Part shown: positions 1 through 9,432 of the stretch, piece after piece
How the letters are laid out: every line of letters starts with the position of its first letter
How positions within the stretch are numbered: position 1 is the stretch's first letter
Assembly (NCBI RefSeq): GCF_023078275.1
Contig: NC_062978.1
Coordinates: 20,049,883-20,113,882 of the forward strand
Source of the DNA: Leguminivora glycinivorella
Lineage: Eukaryota; Arthropoda; Insecta; Lepidoptera; Tortricidae
Length of the DNA stretch: 64,000 nt
Direction: 5' to 3'
Position numbers and translations under genes: made by a program
The notes under the pieces: generated by a model
Told to the model about the DNA's origin: nothing
The model's database searches: none
The model's input: the letters and a program-made list of their open reading frames with translations, nothing else

Positions 1-827
1 AAATTACGTTTTTGCTCTATTAAACGTTACGTTAAGCTGCTGCAGCTGACTCGGCGATATAATGTAGCATTGACATGTTTATTGGATAACCCAGATATCA
101 GAAGCGTTGTTTGAAGATGGCAGGTTATTAATTTCCGCTACCGAAAGGTGGTCTGAAAGATATTGTGTTCTAGTGATATGATCACATGTGGGATAGTTCT
201 ACTTTCGTTGCTATTTTCAGTGTATTTTTTCCTGTTAAGCAATATTTATGTATTTAGATTTACTGCGCAGTTATACCATTTTTTCATCAAATCACGAATG
301 CTGAAATTTTTAACATTCGCTAGCTAACGTGGAGGTCTTGTTTTCTGCAATGGCACAGCGTTAGGCAAGCGATTCAGAATCAAGTTTAATAACCACGATC
401 GCACTCGCTGCTCCTTGTAAGAAATATAGGACAAAGTTGTTTATCTTATTTAATTACCAAGGGACAAACATGATGACTAAGTTTGTATAGACAAGCGTGC
501 CCTTAAGTTTGCAGCGTTTCACCCGCCCGTTTACCCTCACCCCCCATAAACCCCGTGGGACGCGCGCGACACATTGCATGTGACGGATTAACATTATCAT
601 TTGACACTGCATTTATTTAACTACAGCCCGACGTTTGTTATTGCCGAGGCTGGAAACACTGGCGTTCCCGATTTGATACACTTCATTATGTATTGAAAAC
701 GCTTGTTAGTGAGCGGGAGGGAAAATAAACGAGGTTTATTTGTTTTGAAGAAAGGAATGAACATAATAATATTATATTTAGAGTATTGGCCCAATACTTG
801 AAGATTATACCTACTTAATTTGGTACA
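1..827. other. Unassigned AT-rich DNA
   Basis: No coding frame with recognisable protein features is visible. The reading frames present are short and low in complexity. A small C-rich tract lies near 520-550. No repeat family that I recognise elsewhere in the window occurs here. Confidence 0.5.
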
Positions 828-1072
828 TCCATACTTAATATTATAAATGGGAAAGTGCGTGTGGCTGTTTGTTTGTCCGTCTTTCACGGCAAAACGGAGC
901 GACGAATTGACGTGATTTTTGAAGAGGAGATAGTTGAAGGGGTGGAGAGTGTCATTGGCTACTTTTTGTCTCTTTCTATCCCCCCCACTTCCCTAAACTG
1001 GGGGAGGAAATTTGTATGGCGCATTCCGCAATTGTTGAATTTAACGCGAGAGAAGCCGCGAGCAAAAGCTAG
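828..1072 (+). mobile_element. Lep1-like non-autonomous Helitron
   Basis: The left end is A|TCCATACT followed by AATATTATAAATGGG, and the right end is GCAAAAGCTAG|T after a CG-rich short stem. These are Helitron termini (TC at 5', CTAG at 3', insertion between A and T). The body shares GTCCGTCTTTCACGGCAAAA with at least seven other copies in the window. This copy is about 245 bp; most others are about 179 bp, so it carries extra internal sequence (about 960-1050) and is probably a subfamily member. No Rep/helicase coding is present, so it depends on an autonomous partner. Confidence 0.75.
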
Positions 1073-1114
1073 TTAAATATAAATCAATGATTTTCTTCTA
1101 TATATTCTAGGGTT

Positions 1115-1354
1115 TGCCCGTGTGGTGACGGGTTAAGAATTTCACCATCCCCTTTCTTCCCGTGAGTGTCGTAGAAGGCGACTGTAGGATATGGGTTAAA
1201 TTGTGGCGTAGGCGAGAGGCTGGCAACCTGTCACTGCAATGTCACAGTTTCGTTTTCTTTCAATCCCTTATTTGCCAAGAGTGGCACTGAAACTTGAGTA
1301 GTTTCATGTGCTCTGCCTACCCCTTCATGGGATACAGGCGTGATTGTATGTATG
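1115..1354 (+). mobile_element. 240-bp retroposon with 14-bp target duplication
   Basis: The segment starts GCCCGTGTGGTGACGGG and ends CGTGATTGTATGTATG. It is flanked on both sides by the same 14 bases, TATATTCTAGGGTT (1101-1114 and 1355-1368), which is a retroposition-type target duplication. A second full copy on the minus strand (44952-45187) has its own different duplication, and partial copies lie near 4735, 14238, 25046, 40458 and 61565. The TGTA-rich end would be the 3' tail. No RNA polymerase III boxes stand out, so it may be the 3' end of a LINE rather than a SINE. Confidence 0.75.
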
Positions 1355-1368
1355 TATATTCTAGGGTT

Positions 1369-1967
1369 GTCCGAGGACGATGGGATAGGCTCAGCTGTTG
1401 AGTAAAAAACTGATCCGTTCAAAGGTCACCAGAATTATTGTAAGATGTCCCGATATACATATTATTATAACGAAGTACCTAACAAGACTACCCTAGTGAG
1501 ACACTGACATATTAAACACGTAAAATTTTCGAAGATCGCTCGACATATTTCGCTTCGTAACGAGTAGCATTTTCATTTTTTTTTCTTTTTTTTTGTGTCG
1601 GCGTCAATGCGAACCATGTTGAGCGATCTTCAACAATTTTACATGAGTTACCCGATTTTACATGTTTAACAAAGTATCTATTTATTTAGGACCTTTTGTT
1701 ATAAAACATATTTTGGAAAAAGGGCTTCGTCTTCTTTGCCAGGAGGAATCATTGTCGTAATCACATTTGAAGTATAAAAAAATATTGTATTTTTTTATAA
1801 AGTATGTAATACTCAAAATGTAATCAAAATCGGAATCTTATTAGAAATTAATATTTGAATCTTCCACTACATTTACATGCCTTTTAGCATTAAGTTTATA
1901 CCATTCGCCATTTTTACATTTTTGTGTATATTTTGTGCAATAATGTTTTAATAGTTATTTGTTATAC
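1369..1967. other. Unassigned AT-rich DNA
   Basis: No gene or bounded repeat is visible. A T-rich run lies at about 1577-1594. Confidence 0.5.
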
Positions 1968-2385
1968 AAGGGGGCAAAGTTGTATTTTAACGCCGAGTGT
2001 GGGATTGAAAAAGGAGCAAGTGAAAGGATTCTATAGTTGAACCACGAGCGAAGCGAGTGGTTCTAGAATAGAATCCTGAACTTGCGAGTTTTTTAACACA
2101 CGAGAAGTAAAATACATTTGCACCTGAGTGTAACACAAAACTTTTCCCCTCACTATAGCGAGGAAACTACAACGCAAAAAATGCGTTTATCACTGCTTCC
2201 AGTAGTTCCACAGGTGGAAATCATCTTTATCACTAGATTCACATACTTTAATCAATTTTAAAGCAGTTAATTTGACTTTATTCAAGGTCAAATTACTTTA
2301 CCCACTAGTGGATAAAATGCGTTTTTACCCACTGGTATTAAAGGACAAAACACGTGTTTCCGAGCTAGTGAGGGGAAAATAAATA
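1968..2385. repeat. Interspersed repeat with GGGGCAAAGTT end and CTAGTGAGGGG end
   Basis: The segment begins with a GGGGCAAAGTTGT motif and ends with CTAGTGAGGGGAAAA. It holds a short inverted pair, CCCCTCACTA (2146-2155) and TAGTGAGGGG (2367-2376). The first part is related to the sequence at 11448-11640 in opposite orientation. The type looks familiar from lepidopteran non-coding DNA, but I cannot name a class. Confidence 0.45.
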
Positions 2386-2609
2386 AATACATTCAAGATT
2401 CTCAAACCCGTACAGGGTGGATACTGGAACATTCAATGCACGCCGGTCGTAAAATGTCATTTAGCCCTTGTATCACATTAAACTAAGTTAGGTAAGGTTA
2501 AAAAGCTATGTCCAGCATGCCCGACACCCGTCTAATCTAACTTTGCAGCAAATTAAATCCTAAATCCGTTCCAAATGAGCACAGCAATTTGGTGCATTTA
2601 ATTTGGTAC

Positions 2610-2990
2610 TTTCTGTACGGCCAGTCTAGCCGAAGTGACAATCTTTCACAATGGGCATTTTCAGAATTTGGGACCACCCAATTAGCGTAAGTTGTTAACA
2701 AAAATTAACTCACTGTCAGTTTTGTGACGATAACTAAGCATGACATTTCTATAAAAATATTGTTTTTGTGTTAATTACATAAACTTTAAGCGATAATCTA
2801 CATTCAGAATCTAAAAAAAAAAATTTTTAGACAGATTTTATGCTTAATTTGTCGTCACAAAACTGTCAGCGAGTTAATTTTTGTTAATAACTTACGCTAA
2901 TCGGGGTGTCCCAAATTCTCAAAATGCCTCAATACGTGTGGATCGAAACGCGGTACATAAGAGCGATAGCAAGAGCTTGAGCGTGTCTTC
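2610..2990. repeat. Older repeat interrupted by a MITE
   Basis: Left part 2610-2653 (GCCAGTCTAGCCGAAGTGAC) and right part 2929-2990 (AGAGCGATAGCAAGAGC) resemble the continuous stretch 24261-24360, which has GGCCTAGCCGAATGAC and AGAGCGATAGAGAAAGC about 65 bp apart. The MITE at 2654-2928 therefore lies within a copy of this older repeat. Confidence 0.45.
2654..2928. mobile_element. MITE with about 85-bp terminal inverted repeats
   Basis: The left arm GGCATTTTCAGAATTTGGGA continues through TTAGCGTAAGTTGTTAAC and CTGTCAGTTTTGTGACGA. The right arm is its near-perfect reverse complement, ending AAATTCTCAAAATGCC. About 85 bp pair with few mismatches around an AT-rich centre. There is no coding capacity. 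Superfamily is unassigned because no clean target duplication is visible. Confidence 0.7.
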
Positions 2991-3104
2991 ATCGTATTTT
3001 TTTTTTCATAAATATTTCTATTCCTAACTATCACTAACTTTTTCAATCCTAAAGGTAAAAAATCCCATAAGATTATTTCCTATTGTGTAACCATTATCCA
3101 TATA

Positions 3105-3255
3105 GTGTATATGGGGTAACACCAGAGGAAAGTAACAAAAATTTATGGAAATTACCTATGAAACACTTTTTTCTCCTATTGAGATAGAATGTGCTCGTGA
3201 TTCTTTGTAAAACTAATCTAAAATTCAATGAAAATATTAAAAAAATGCAAAAAAA
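3105..3255. repeat. Interspersed repeat related to 58245-58440
   Basis: The block GGGGTAACACCAGAGGAAAG, then AGTAACAAAAATTTATGGAAAT and a CTCGTGATTCT motif, recurs at 58258-58345 with the same order and spacing. This copy lacks the GTCCACTG/CAGTGGAT ends seen in the other copy, so it is partial. Confidence 0.5.
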
Positions 3256-4273
3256 ACGCGCTAGCTACAATCCGCATACGAAGCGTAAGCGGTAGCGACG
3301 TTGGCTAGGCACCAGGCCCGGAAGCCCTAGCACGGAGTTAGTTCCCAAATCCCCGGACAACTTTGGTGGTAAGTAAAAGAGTGGCTTCGTCGCAAAATTA
3401 ATTAATGGTATTTAGCGGAGTTGCAATAGGATTATTAGTGCTGTCGTAATAAAATGTTCATGGGTACTTAATATTGGCTGCATTTTGAAAACTCGTAGTG
3501 AAAACTGGATGAAATGCAAATTAAAAAACGTCTCGTCGACGCGTCGGCTTTGCCATACAGTTGGCCCGACGCTACGCTCGCGAGACGCTATAGATGTGGG
3601 GGGAGGCTAAGTACCTACTTGTCATTGAATTACCAATATTTACCAAAACTTACGCAGGTCTCCGGTTAAGCTATGATAAAAATGGTTTCAATAAATCTGA
3701 AATTACTCGTACTTCAGTCAGAGTACACATTTATAAATCGCTACGTGTTGTTTTGTGTTTTTTTTAATACCACATAGTGGGAAACAAGCATATGGCCCGC
3801 CTGATGGTAAGCAGTCAAATCTCTATTGTGTTTATAGCAGAAAATTTTAAAATGTAAACTCCAATAACTGCAAATACTGATATCAAATATATCGAAATAG
3901 CGTCAAGAAAATTCAAATCCGATTTAAGAACAGATCAAGCGATCTCACTCGCGGGCATCGGTCCGTATAATTGTTCAATGGCCAGCGCTCGAGCAAAACT
4001 GAGGCTTCATGGTACAAATGTTTGTGCTTGACTTTTGAAATATATTGCAAACTAGGTTTGGTTACAAAATCGAGACAAACCCCCTTACCTTATTCATAAA
4101 CGTACACTAAAGTTAACAAGCCCATAAAGTTCGTTTGTCTCTTTCTATCACACCAATACGTCGGAAAGGGACAAATGAATTTTATCGGCCTGATAACTTT
4201 AGAGTACGTTTAGGAATAAGGGGGTATGTCTTTGAAAATATTGTAGGCACATACATTCATACTTACTACCCCT
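3256..4273. other. Unassigned DNA with one LINE-tail-like fragment
   Basis: No gene is seen. At about 3766-3835 the motif AATACCACATAGTGGGAAAC, followed by GCCCGCCTGATGGTAAGC, is a diverged copy of the sequence at 8310-8400 and (reversed) 60130-60235, a repeat common in Lepidoptera. A GC-rich patch at about 3530-3600 holds nothing recognisable. Confidence 0.45.
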
Positions 4274-4317
4274 GGGAATACAGGCGTGAGTACCTATGTA
4301 CTCACCTATGTATTCCC
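4274..4317. other. Interrupted perfect hairpin (GGGAATACA/TGTATTCCC)
   Basis: Two perfect stems are stacked: 9 bp (GGGAATACA with TGTATTCCC) and 8 bp (GTGAGTAC with GTACTCAC). They are separated by a symmetric 3-nt internal loop and closed by the tetraloop CTAT. The right side runs into GGCAGGCAGAGCACATGAAA, a motif of the 240-bp retroposon family, so the hairpin probably arose by inverted duplication of a retroposon end. Confidence 0.7.
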
Positions 4318-4734
4318 ATAAACGGCAGGCAGAGCACATGAAAGAATGCCCAAAATTCACCAATTGTCGTATCCACCATATGAAATATGCGTCATTACCT
4401 ACAAAAGAATCATCAACAGAATCGTTTACAAAACATATCAACAAAATTGTCAATAGTCTAAAACAATTCAATAACAACTAAAGTAATTTACCATAGCTTC
4501 AAGGTGAATCCTGTATTCCTAGCTAGGGCCTTTCATCTTTAACACTACAGTTAATTAAAAAAAAGCACATGAAACTGATCAATTTTTAGTACCACTCTGG
4601 TCCACTTGCACTAACCACTTAACTCAGGGTTAGTGGGCTGTCAACTGTCAAATTCCATATAAAATTGTCTTTTTCACAGTTTCGTTGGTGCAAGTGGCCT
4701 TTAGCAATTACGGGATTATAAAAATTACTTTGCA

Positions 4735-4825
4735 GTGACAGGTTGCCAAGCCTCTCGCCTATCAATAGCACGGGAAGAAAAGTGGTAGTGAAATTCTTAA
4801 CCCGTCATGACACGGTCAATCTTTG
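4735..4825 (-). repeat. Partial copy of the 240-bp retroposon (minus)
   Basis: CAGTGACAGGTTGCCAAGCC, ACGGGAAGAAAAG and AAATTCTTAACCCGTCA match the reverse complement of 1115-1230. The tail half is missing. Confidence 0.65.
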
Positions 4826-4829
4826 AAAT

Positions 4830-5279
4830 ATATGTGGGGTAATTCTAAAAGTTGGCTCTAAGGCATTCAATTCACAACCGGCCGTTGGCAATAAAGATAT
4901 TAGTATAATTAGAAACATTGTCCCCCGCGTTTCCAATTTCTAATTGAATATTACACAATATTGGCAAATTAGCTTTCAGCTTACGGTAATATAAACCAGG
5001 TATCAGGAATTCAATCACGAGTAAGGTAATACATGACGCGTCAGAACTAATAGCAGTAGGTGTTCGGAAGATTAGCCCGTAATGCATCTGTCCGGTGCGA
5101 TATTGTGTCATTAATCTGAGACTGTGCTTCTTGGAACACTAGTAATCAGTTTAGATAAAGACGGTCAAGTGAATCTTGTGACAAAAATAAAAGGCGGCAG
5201 ATTTGAAAAATGTAGGGCTCACCGGGCAAATGTCTTCGTAGAACAAGTGCCTTCCTAAACCTTGACAAAAAAAATATTG
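4830..5279. other. Unassigned DNA
   Basis: No recognisable gene, repeat boundary or RNA is seen. Confidence 0.5.
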
Positions 5280-5409
5280 GTAACCTAACCACAAAATTAA
5301 AATTTTGAAAAACCCCCGACATAGTGGAACTCAGCTTTCAAACAAAAAAAAACTAAATCTAAATCGGTTAATCCGTTCGGGAGCTACAATGCCACAGACA
5401 GACACACAC

Positions 5410-5444
<35 letters not shown>

Positions 5445-5445
5445 T

Positions 5446-5476
<31 letters not shown>

Positions 5477-5512
5477 CATCAAACTTATAACACCCCGTTG
5501 GGTTAAAAATAT
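5280..5512 (+). repeat. CAGA-rich interspersed repeat
   Basis: The unit starts AACCTAACCACAAAATTAAA, passes through AACCCCCGACATAGTGGA, TCCGTTCGGGAGCTACAATG and a long (CAGA)n microsatellite at 5397-5477, and ends ACACCCCGTTGGGTTAAAA. Related copies are at 6896-7128 and 59385-59667 (plus) and 56285-56425 and 58712-58948 (minus). This copy lacks the middle part with GAAACATGGCTAAGAACACT. The CAGA tract is part of the element and expands differently in each copy. Confidence 0.7.
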
Positions 5513-6225
5513 AGGGGCAAAGGTTGATCGTCCATAGAAAATATGATTTCGCAATTTAGTGACAAGATCAGAATTCTGCTTGACCGTCTATACTTTTTGC
5601 CTTCCCGTATTATTCGTCATTTACAGGGGCGTGCACAACTGCACACATTTTTAAAACCCTTACCTTACCCTTACCACTACCTTAGATGTCAAGACAAGTC
5701 TATAGCCTATTCTCCAAAAGCGCATTTGAGCATACACGCTGTATCATGTCACCTTATAACGTACCATAGACTTGGTTTTCAAACTGTCAAACTGCGTTTC
5801 AAAATCGGCACAGCACATGCGGGTGTTTTCAATTACCATTGATCTGTGACGAAGCGATCTTGTGACCTTAAATCGATCTTGAAATTGTATTTACGTGACT
5901 TTTTTACGAGGGTCTTTCACATTTGTTCAAGTTTTTGGGAAAAGCGTCTCCTGTCTTTTTTCCGAGCTCTGACTACAGGTCGAAGTACTGTTTCAAATTT
6001 TAAAACGACCAACATAAGAACTATTCATTACATTTTAGCTACAATTGTTAGTGACTCAATAGTGTGCATAGTTAAATATGTACGTTATGTATATAATTGG
6101 CCACTGATTGCCCATTTAGCTGATGAGACTCTGTAATTATCCGCGCGCGCGCTGACGCGGCAAATTCGTTCGCGCGGTTTTGCCTCGTAGTGCGTTTAGT
6201 GCACGGGGTGTGTTCAATACATCTA
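5513..6225. other. Unassigned DNA with two open but unrecognised frames
   Basis: Plus-strand frames of 99 and 96 codons (5543-5842 and 5846-6136) are open, but their translations show no domain, repeat or codon pattern that I recognise. Composition matches the surrounding non-coding DNA. I treat them as chance frames. A CG-rich patch lies at 6139-6180. Confidence 0.4.
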
Positions 6226-6586
6226 CACCGTGTTTTTATTGTTTTCCGTTAAATTCAACACGCAGTTAGATTCATCATTGGGAGCCACCCTGTATATCGC
6301 TTTTCGTTAAACTCGAAAATTTTTTTTTTCCTTTCCGTACATAATAAATTAATTAATTAATGTGAGAGGACCTTAATCATAACATTAAAGTCAGTGTCAA
6401 GTGTCTGACGGCAAATGTCAAAACAAATAACATAAGGAAGTGGTAAGGGATGCCACACACGTGTTCAAAATTTTTTTTTTTAATAAATCGATAACCGTTA
6501 GAGTTAGGACACTAGTTTCTTAGAGAAATTAATTGTATTTGACCTAAAGAACCTTCCCTTAAAGTTAACGGAATTCAATAAAAACT
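6226..6586 (+). mobile_element. Tc1/mariner-like MITE, CACCGTG family
   Basis: The left end TA|CACCGTGTTTTTATT is complete. The right end stops at GGAATTCAATAAAAAC, before the terminal ACGGTG. Related copies are at 13446-13805 (minus), 21623-22012 and 60079-60547. The TA flank and the CACCGTG terminus suggest Tc1/mariner. No transposase is present. Confidence 0.65.
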
Positions 6587-6895
6587 GAAAAATAAATTTA
6601 CGATAAATCTACATAATTATTTTCATTTAACTACGTACGACCAGTTGACATACAAAGTATTAGGTAAAATAACTAGTAAATACAATTTGAATGCTCTTTT
6701 GGGTACATAATTACATATTACTACTCTTACATACTACTCTTTTTTTTCTCTGCTCTTACTTTTAGCTTATTAAGCTAACTTGCAATAGAAGCACACGACT
6801 TTACAAAACAAGGATTTGTAATTTTAACTACACATGTTTTATTGTAATGTTATTATAATTATTGAAACCCTACCAAATTCCAATAAAATAATTAT
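6587..6895. other. Unassigned AT-rich DNA
   Basis: No gene or bounded repeat is seen. Confidence 0.5.
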
Positions 6896-7128
6896 GTCAA
6901 TAACCACAAAATTAAAATTTTGAAGAAACCCCCGACCGCGACATAATGGATCGAGTTTCATGAAACATGGCTAAGAACACTCCCGACTAACTCAGCTTTC
7001 AAACAAAATAAACTAAATCGAAATCGGTTCGTCCGTTCGGGAGCTACGATGCCACAGACAGACACACACAGAGACAGACAAACAGACAGACAGACACACC
7101 CCGTCGTTTTTGCATCGGGGGTTAAAAA
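6896..7128 (+). repeat. CAGA-rich interspersed repeat
   Basis: This is a fuller copy of the family at 5280-5512. It has CCACAAAATTAAAATTTTG, the middle part GAAACATGGCTAAGAACAC, GTCCGTTCGGGAGCTACGAT, a short (CAGA)n tract and the end GCATCGGGGGTTAAAA. Confidence 0.7.
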
Positions 7129-7138
7129 GTGTTTGTAA

Positions 7139-7658
7139 TAGGGATGTACCGACTATTGATTTGGCCGACTAGGCCGACTACCGACTAGTCGGCGCTTGGG
7201 TGGCCGATTAGTCGGCCGACTAGTCGGCCAGAACATAATTTTCGTAAAATTCACATTTTGAATGTCATTTTTGGTCCTTTGTTCGCGCTTTTCATGATTT
7301 TTTACAGATGTTCAATGGTTCATGACAATATTTATATACATTTTCCATTTTTAACAACCGGCTTGGCTTAGTGGATAGAGTAGTGATCCTGCCTATGAAG
7401 TCGAATCCTAGGTAGGAAATTTATTTCTGTGGTGATAACAGACATGTATTGATTTTGACAAAAAAAGAATTACTAATAGCTACATAATACAACCATAATT
7501 TTCAGCTGGTAATTTAATTTTGTACTGTTTTTCTATCACTAATGAAGTGCCGACTAATCGGCCCTTTTTGCCGACTAGTCGCCGACTAATCGCCGACTAC
7601 AAATGTGGCCGGATAGTCGGCTTTCCCGACTAGTCGGCGACTAGTCGGTACATCCCTA
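7139..7658. mobile_element. hAT-like MITE with perfect 8-bp target duplication
   Basis: The ends TAGGGATGTACCGACTA and TAGTCGGTACATCCCTA are inverted copies. The element is flanked by GTTTGTAA on both sides (7131-7138 and 7659-7666), an 8-bp duplication typical of hAT transposons. Both subterminal regions carry many copies of the palindromic motif CCGACTAGTCGG and variants, a layout that suggests transposase binding arrays. It has no coding capacity, and a tRNA-like SINE head lies inside it. Confidence 0.88.
7353..7450 (+). repeat. tRNA-derived SINE fragment nested in the hAT MITE
   Basis: TGGCTTAGTGGATAGAG resembles an RNA polymerase III A box, and AAGTCGAATCCTAGG resembles a B box about 30 nt later. 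It is followed by AAATTTATTTCTGTGGTGAT, a diverged version of the GCATTTATTTGTGTGA stretch of the SINE at 42570. The copy is short and worn, and is unlikely to be an active tRNA gene. Confidence 0.5.
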
Positions 7659-7666
7659 GTTTGTAA

Positions 7667-8295
7667 CCGTTTTCATGCGTAAATGTTTAACATTTACTCA
7701 AATAAATACATTTTTCTAAATTCACAAAAGCGTAAAAACTGCAGCATGGCTATCTCCATTAAGAGTAATACGAATCGCCGCAACATTCAAATTTCGAAGC
7801 CTAAAGCTACTCGTACTGTAAACGCAAACGCAGAGGCAATCTCATAATGGCGTTTAATGAAACGCCTCAATCACGCAAGCGCCAAAATTGAAAGGTTGGC
7901 ATCCCCTGTATAAGCCGGACTATCATATGCGCGCAAAGAACCATGAAATTGGTTTATTCGTTCTATCCGATGAATAATTAATATCCATATGGCACGTGTA
8001 ACAAAAAGGACGTATGTAACTAGAAATTGCAATGAAATCTGACTTTTTGATTGTAGAGATTTAACGCATCTGCATTTTAAACCGTGTGGGAACGCAGGGA
8101 TGGTCTTGGGATCAACCTGTGGGTGATCCTGTAGCTGCTAGGACAGAGATCTAAATAAGTTTGGATAAAGAGACAGAAATATAATACCACGTCTTTGCCT
8201 TTGGCTAGTCTGTGGTCAAGAGTAAGCCCGTTTATAATAAAAAAAAACATGAATCACAAAAATACTTACCAATATTCTCTTATCTCAAACTATGT
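7667..8295. other. Unassigned DNA
   Basis: No recognisable gene or repeat boundary is seen. Confidence 0.5.
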
Positions 8296-8416
8296 TTTTT
8301 TTTATACTACGTCGGTGGCAAACAAGCTCACGGTCCGCTTGATGGAAAGCGGTCACCGTAACCTATGGACGCCTGCAACTCAAGGAGTGTCACATGCGTG
8401 TTGCCAACCCATTAGA
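8296..8416 (+). repeat. LINE-tail-like repeat (TACTACGTCGGTGGCAAAC)
   Basis: A T-rich run is followed by ATACTACGTCGGTGGCAAAC, CGCTTGATGGAAAGCGGTCA and GCCTGCAACTCAAGGAGTG. The same block occurs reversed inside the element at 60079-60547 and diverged at 3766. I recall it as a widespread lepidopteran dispersed sequence. Confidence 0.55.
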
Positions 8417-8483
8417 AACTTGTACACTCCCTTTTGCTGTGTTAAGACTGTTAAGTACACAGCAAAAAGGAGTGTACAAGTTT
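8417..8483. other. Long hairpin, 26-bp stem
   Basis: AAACTTGTACACTCC plus CTTTTGCTGTG pairs with CACAGCAAAAAGG plus AGTGTACAAGTTT with one mismatch, around a 16-nt loop. Weaker pairing extends outward (CCAACCCAT with ATGGGTGG). It sits at the end of the preceding repeat and looks like an inverted duplication of that repeat's end. Confidence 0.75.
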
Positions 8484-8583
8484 CATGGGTGGCTCGATAA
8501 ATGATCGCTACCTGAACGTTGTCCGCAGGGCTAGCACATGATTGTCGCGATAGTATATCTCGCCGGGACATAGAACACACGTC

Positions 8584-9121
8584 TTTTTAGGGTTCCGTAG
8601 TCAACTAGGAACCCTTATAGTTTCGCCATGTCCGTCTGTCCGTCCGTCCGTCCGCGGATAATCTCAGTAACCGTAAGCACTAGAAAGCTGAAATTTGGTA
8701 CCAATATGTATATCAATCACGCCAACAAAGTGCAAAAATAAAAAATGGAAAAAATGTTTTATTAGGGTACCCCCCCTACATGTAAAGTGGGGGCTGATAT
8801 TTTTTTTCATTCCGACCCCAACGTGTGATATATTGTTGGATAGGTATTTAAAAATGAATAAGGGTTTACTAAGATGGTTTTTTGATAATGTTAATATTTT
8901 CGGAAAAATCGCTCCTAAAGGAAAAAAAGTGCGTCCCCCCCCTCTAACTTTTGAACCATATGTTTAAAAAATATTTAAAAAATCACAAAAGTAGAACTTT
9001 ATAAAGACTTTCTAGGAAAATTGTTTTGAACTTGATAGGTCTAGTAGTTTTTGAGAAAAATACGAAAAACTACGGAACCCTACACTGAGCGTGGCCCGAC
9101 AGGCTCTTGGCCAGTTTTTTT
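8584..9121 (+). mobile_element. GGTTCCG interspersed element, full copy
   Basis: The copy starts TTTTTAGGGTTCCGTAGTCA, with a small terminal hairpin (AGGGTTCC/GGAACCCT), then (GTCC)n at 8632-8653. It ends CTACGGAACCCTACACTGAG followed by GTGGCCCGACAGGCTCTTGG and a T run. The AGGGTTCCGTAGT motif near the left end recurs inverted near the right end. Other copies form the self-nested structure at 49053-50146. No coding region is seen; the long frame across it is non-coding by composition. Confidence 0.7.
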
Positions 9122-9384
9122 AATGTAATAATGACATAGGGATGGGTAAATTATGTTGCGGTGAACTAATTTCGGGCTATTTATGTGCTAGCCCTGCTCA
9201 AAAGATACGCCTTGTGTTTACCTCCCTTATCTTTTGTTGTTTTTTATTCGTTCTGGTTTATTGAGGTGTACAATTAATAGGTACGTCCTCTAAAAAAATA
9301 TATATCATGAGAAAAAAGAACAGAACATTTCTTTCAAAAATACATCGAAAGCAATAAAGGTTGAATAGGACATTGAACTTTTGA
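9122..9384. other. Unassigned AT-rich DNA
   Basis: No gene or repeat boundary is recognised. Confidence 0.5.
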
Positions 9385-9432
9385 AGCGGTAAAAAATCTA
9401 CATCATTATAATGATGTAGATTTTTTACCGCT
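9385..9432. other. Perfect 48-bp palindrome
   Basis: AGCGGTAAAAAATCTACATC is followed without any spacer by its full reverse complement, centred between 9408 and 9409 (ATTA|TAAT). All 24 pairs match. No other feature accounts for it. Confidence 0.9.

Noticed and set aside
5397..5477. CRISPR-like or regulatory repeat array (CAGA)n
   Set aside because: It is a simple microsatellite that forms part of a dispersed repeat family, with variable length in each copy.
5543..6136. Two consecutive plus-strand frames (99 and 96 codons)
   Set aside because: No domain, signal peptide or codon bias is visible, there are no splice or promoter signals, and the composition equals the flanks.
8695..8967. 90-codon plus frame
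   Set aside because: It lies wholly in the GGTTCCG dispersed element; other copies of the element do not suggest a conserved protein.
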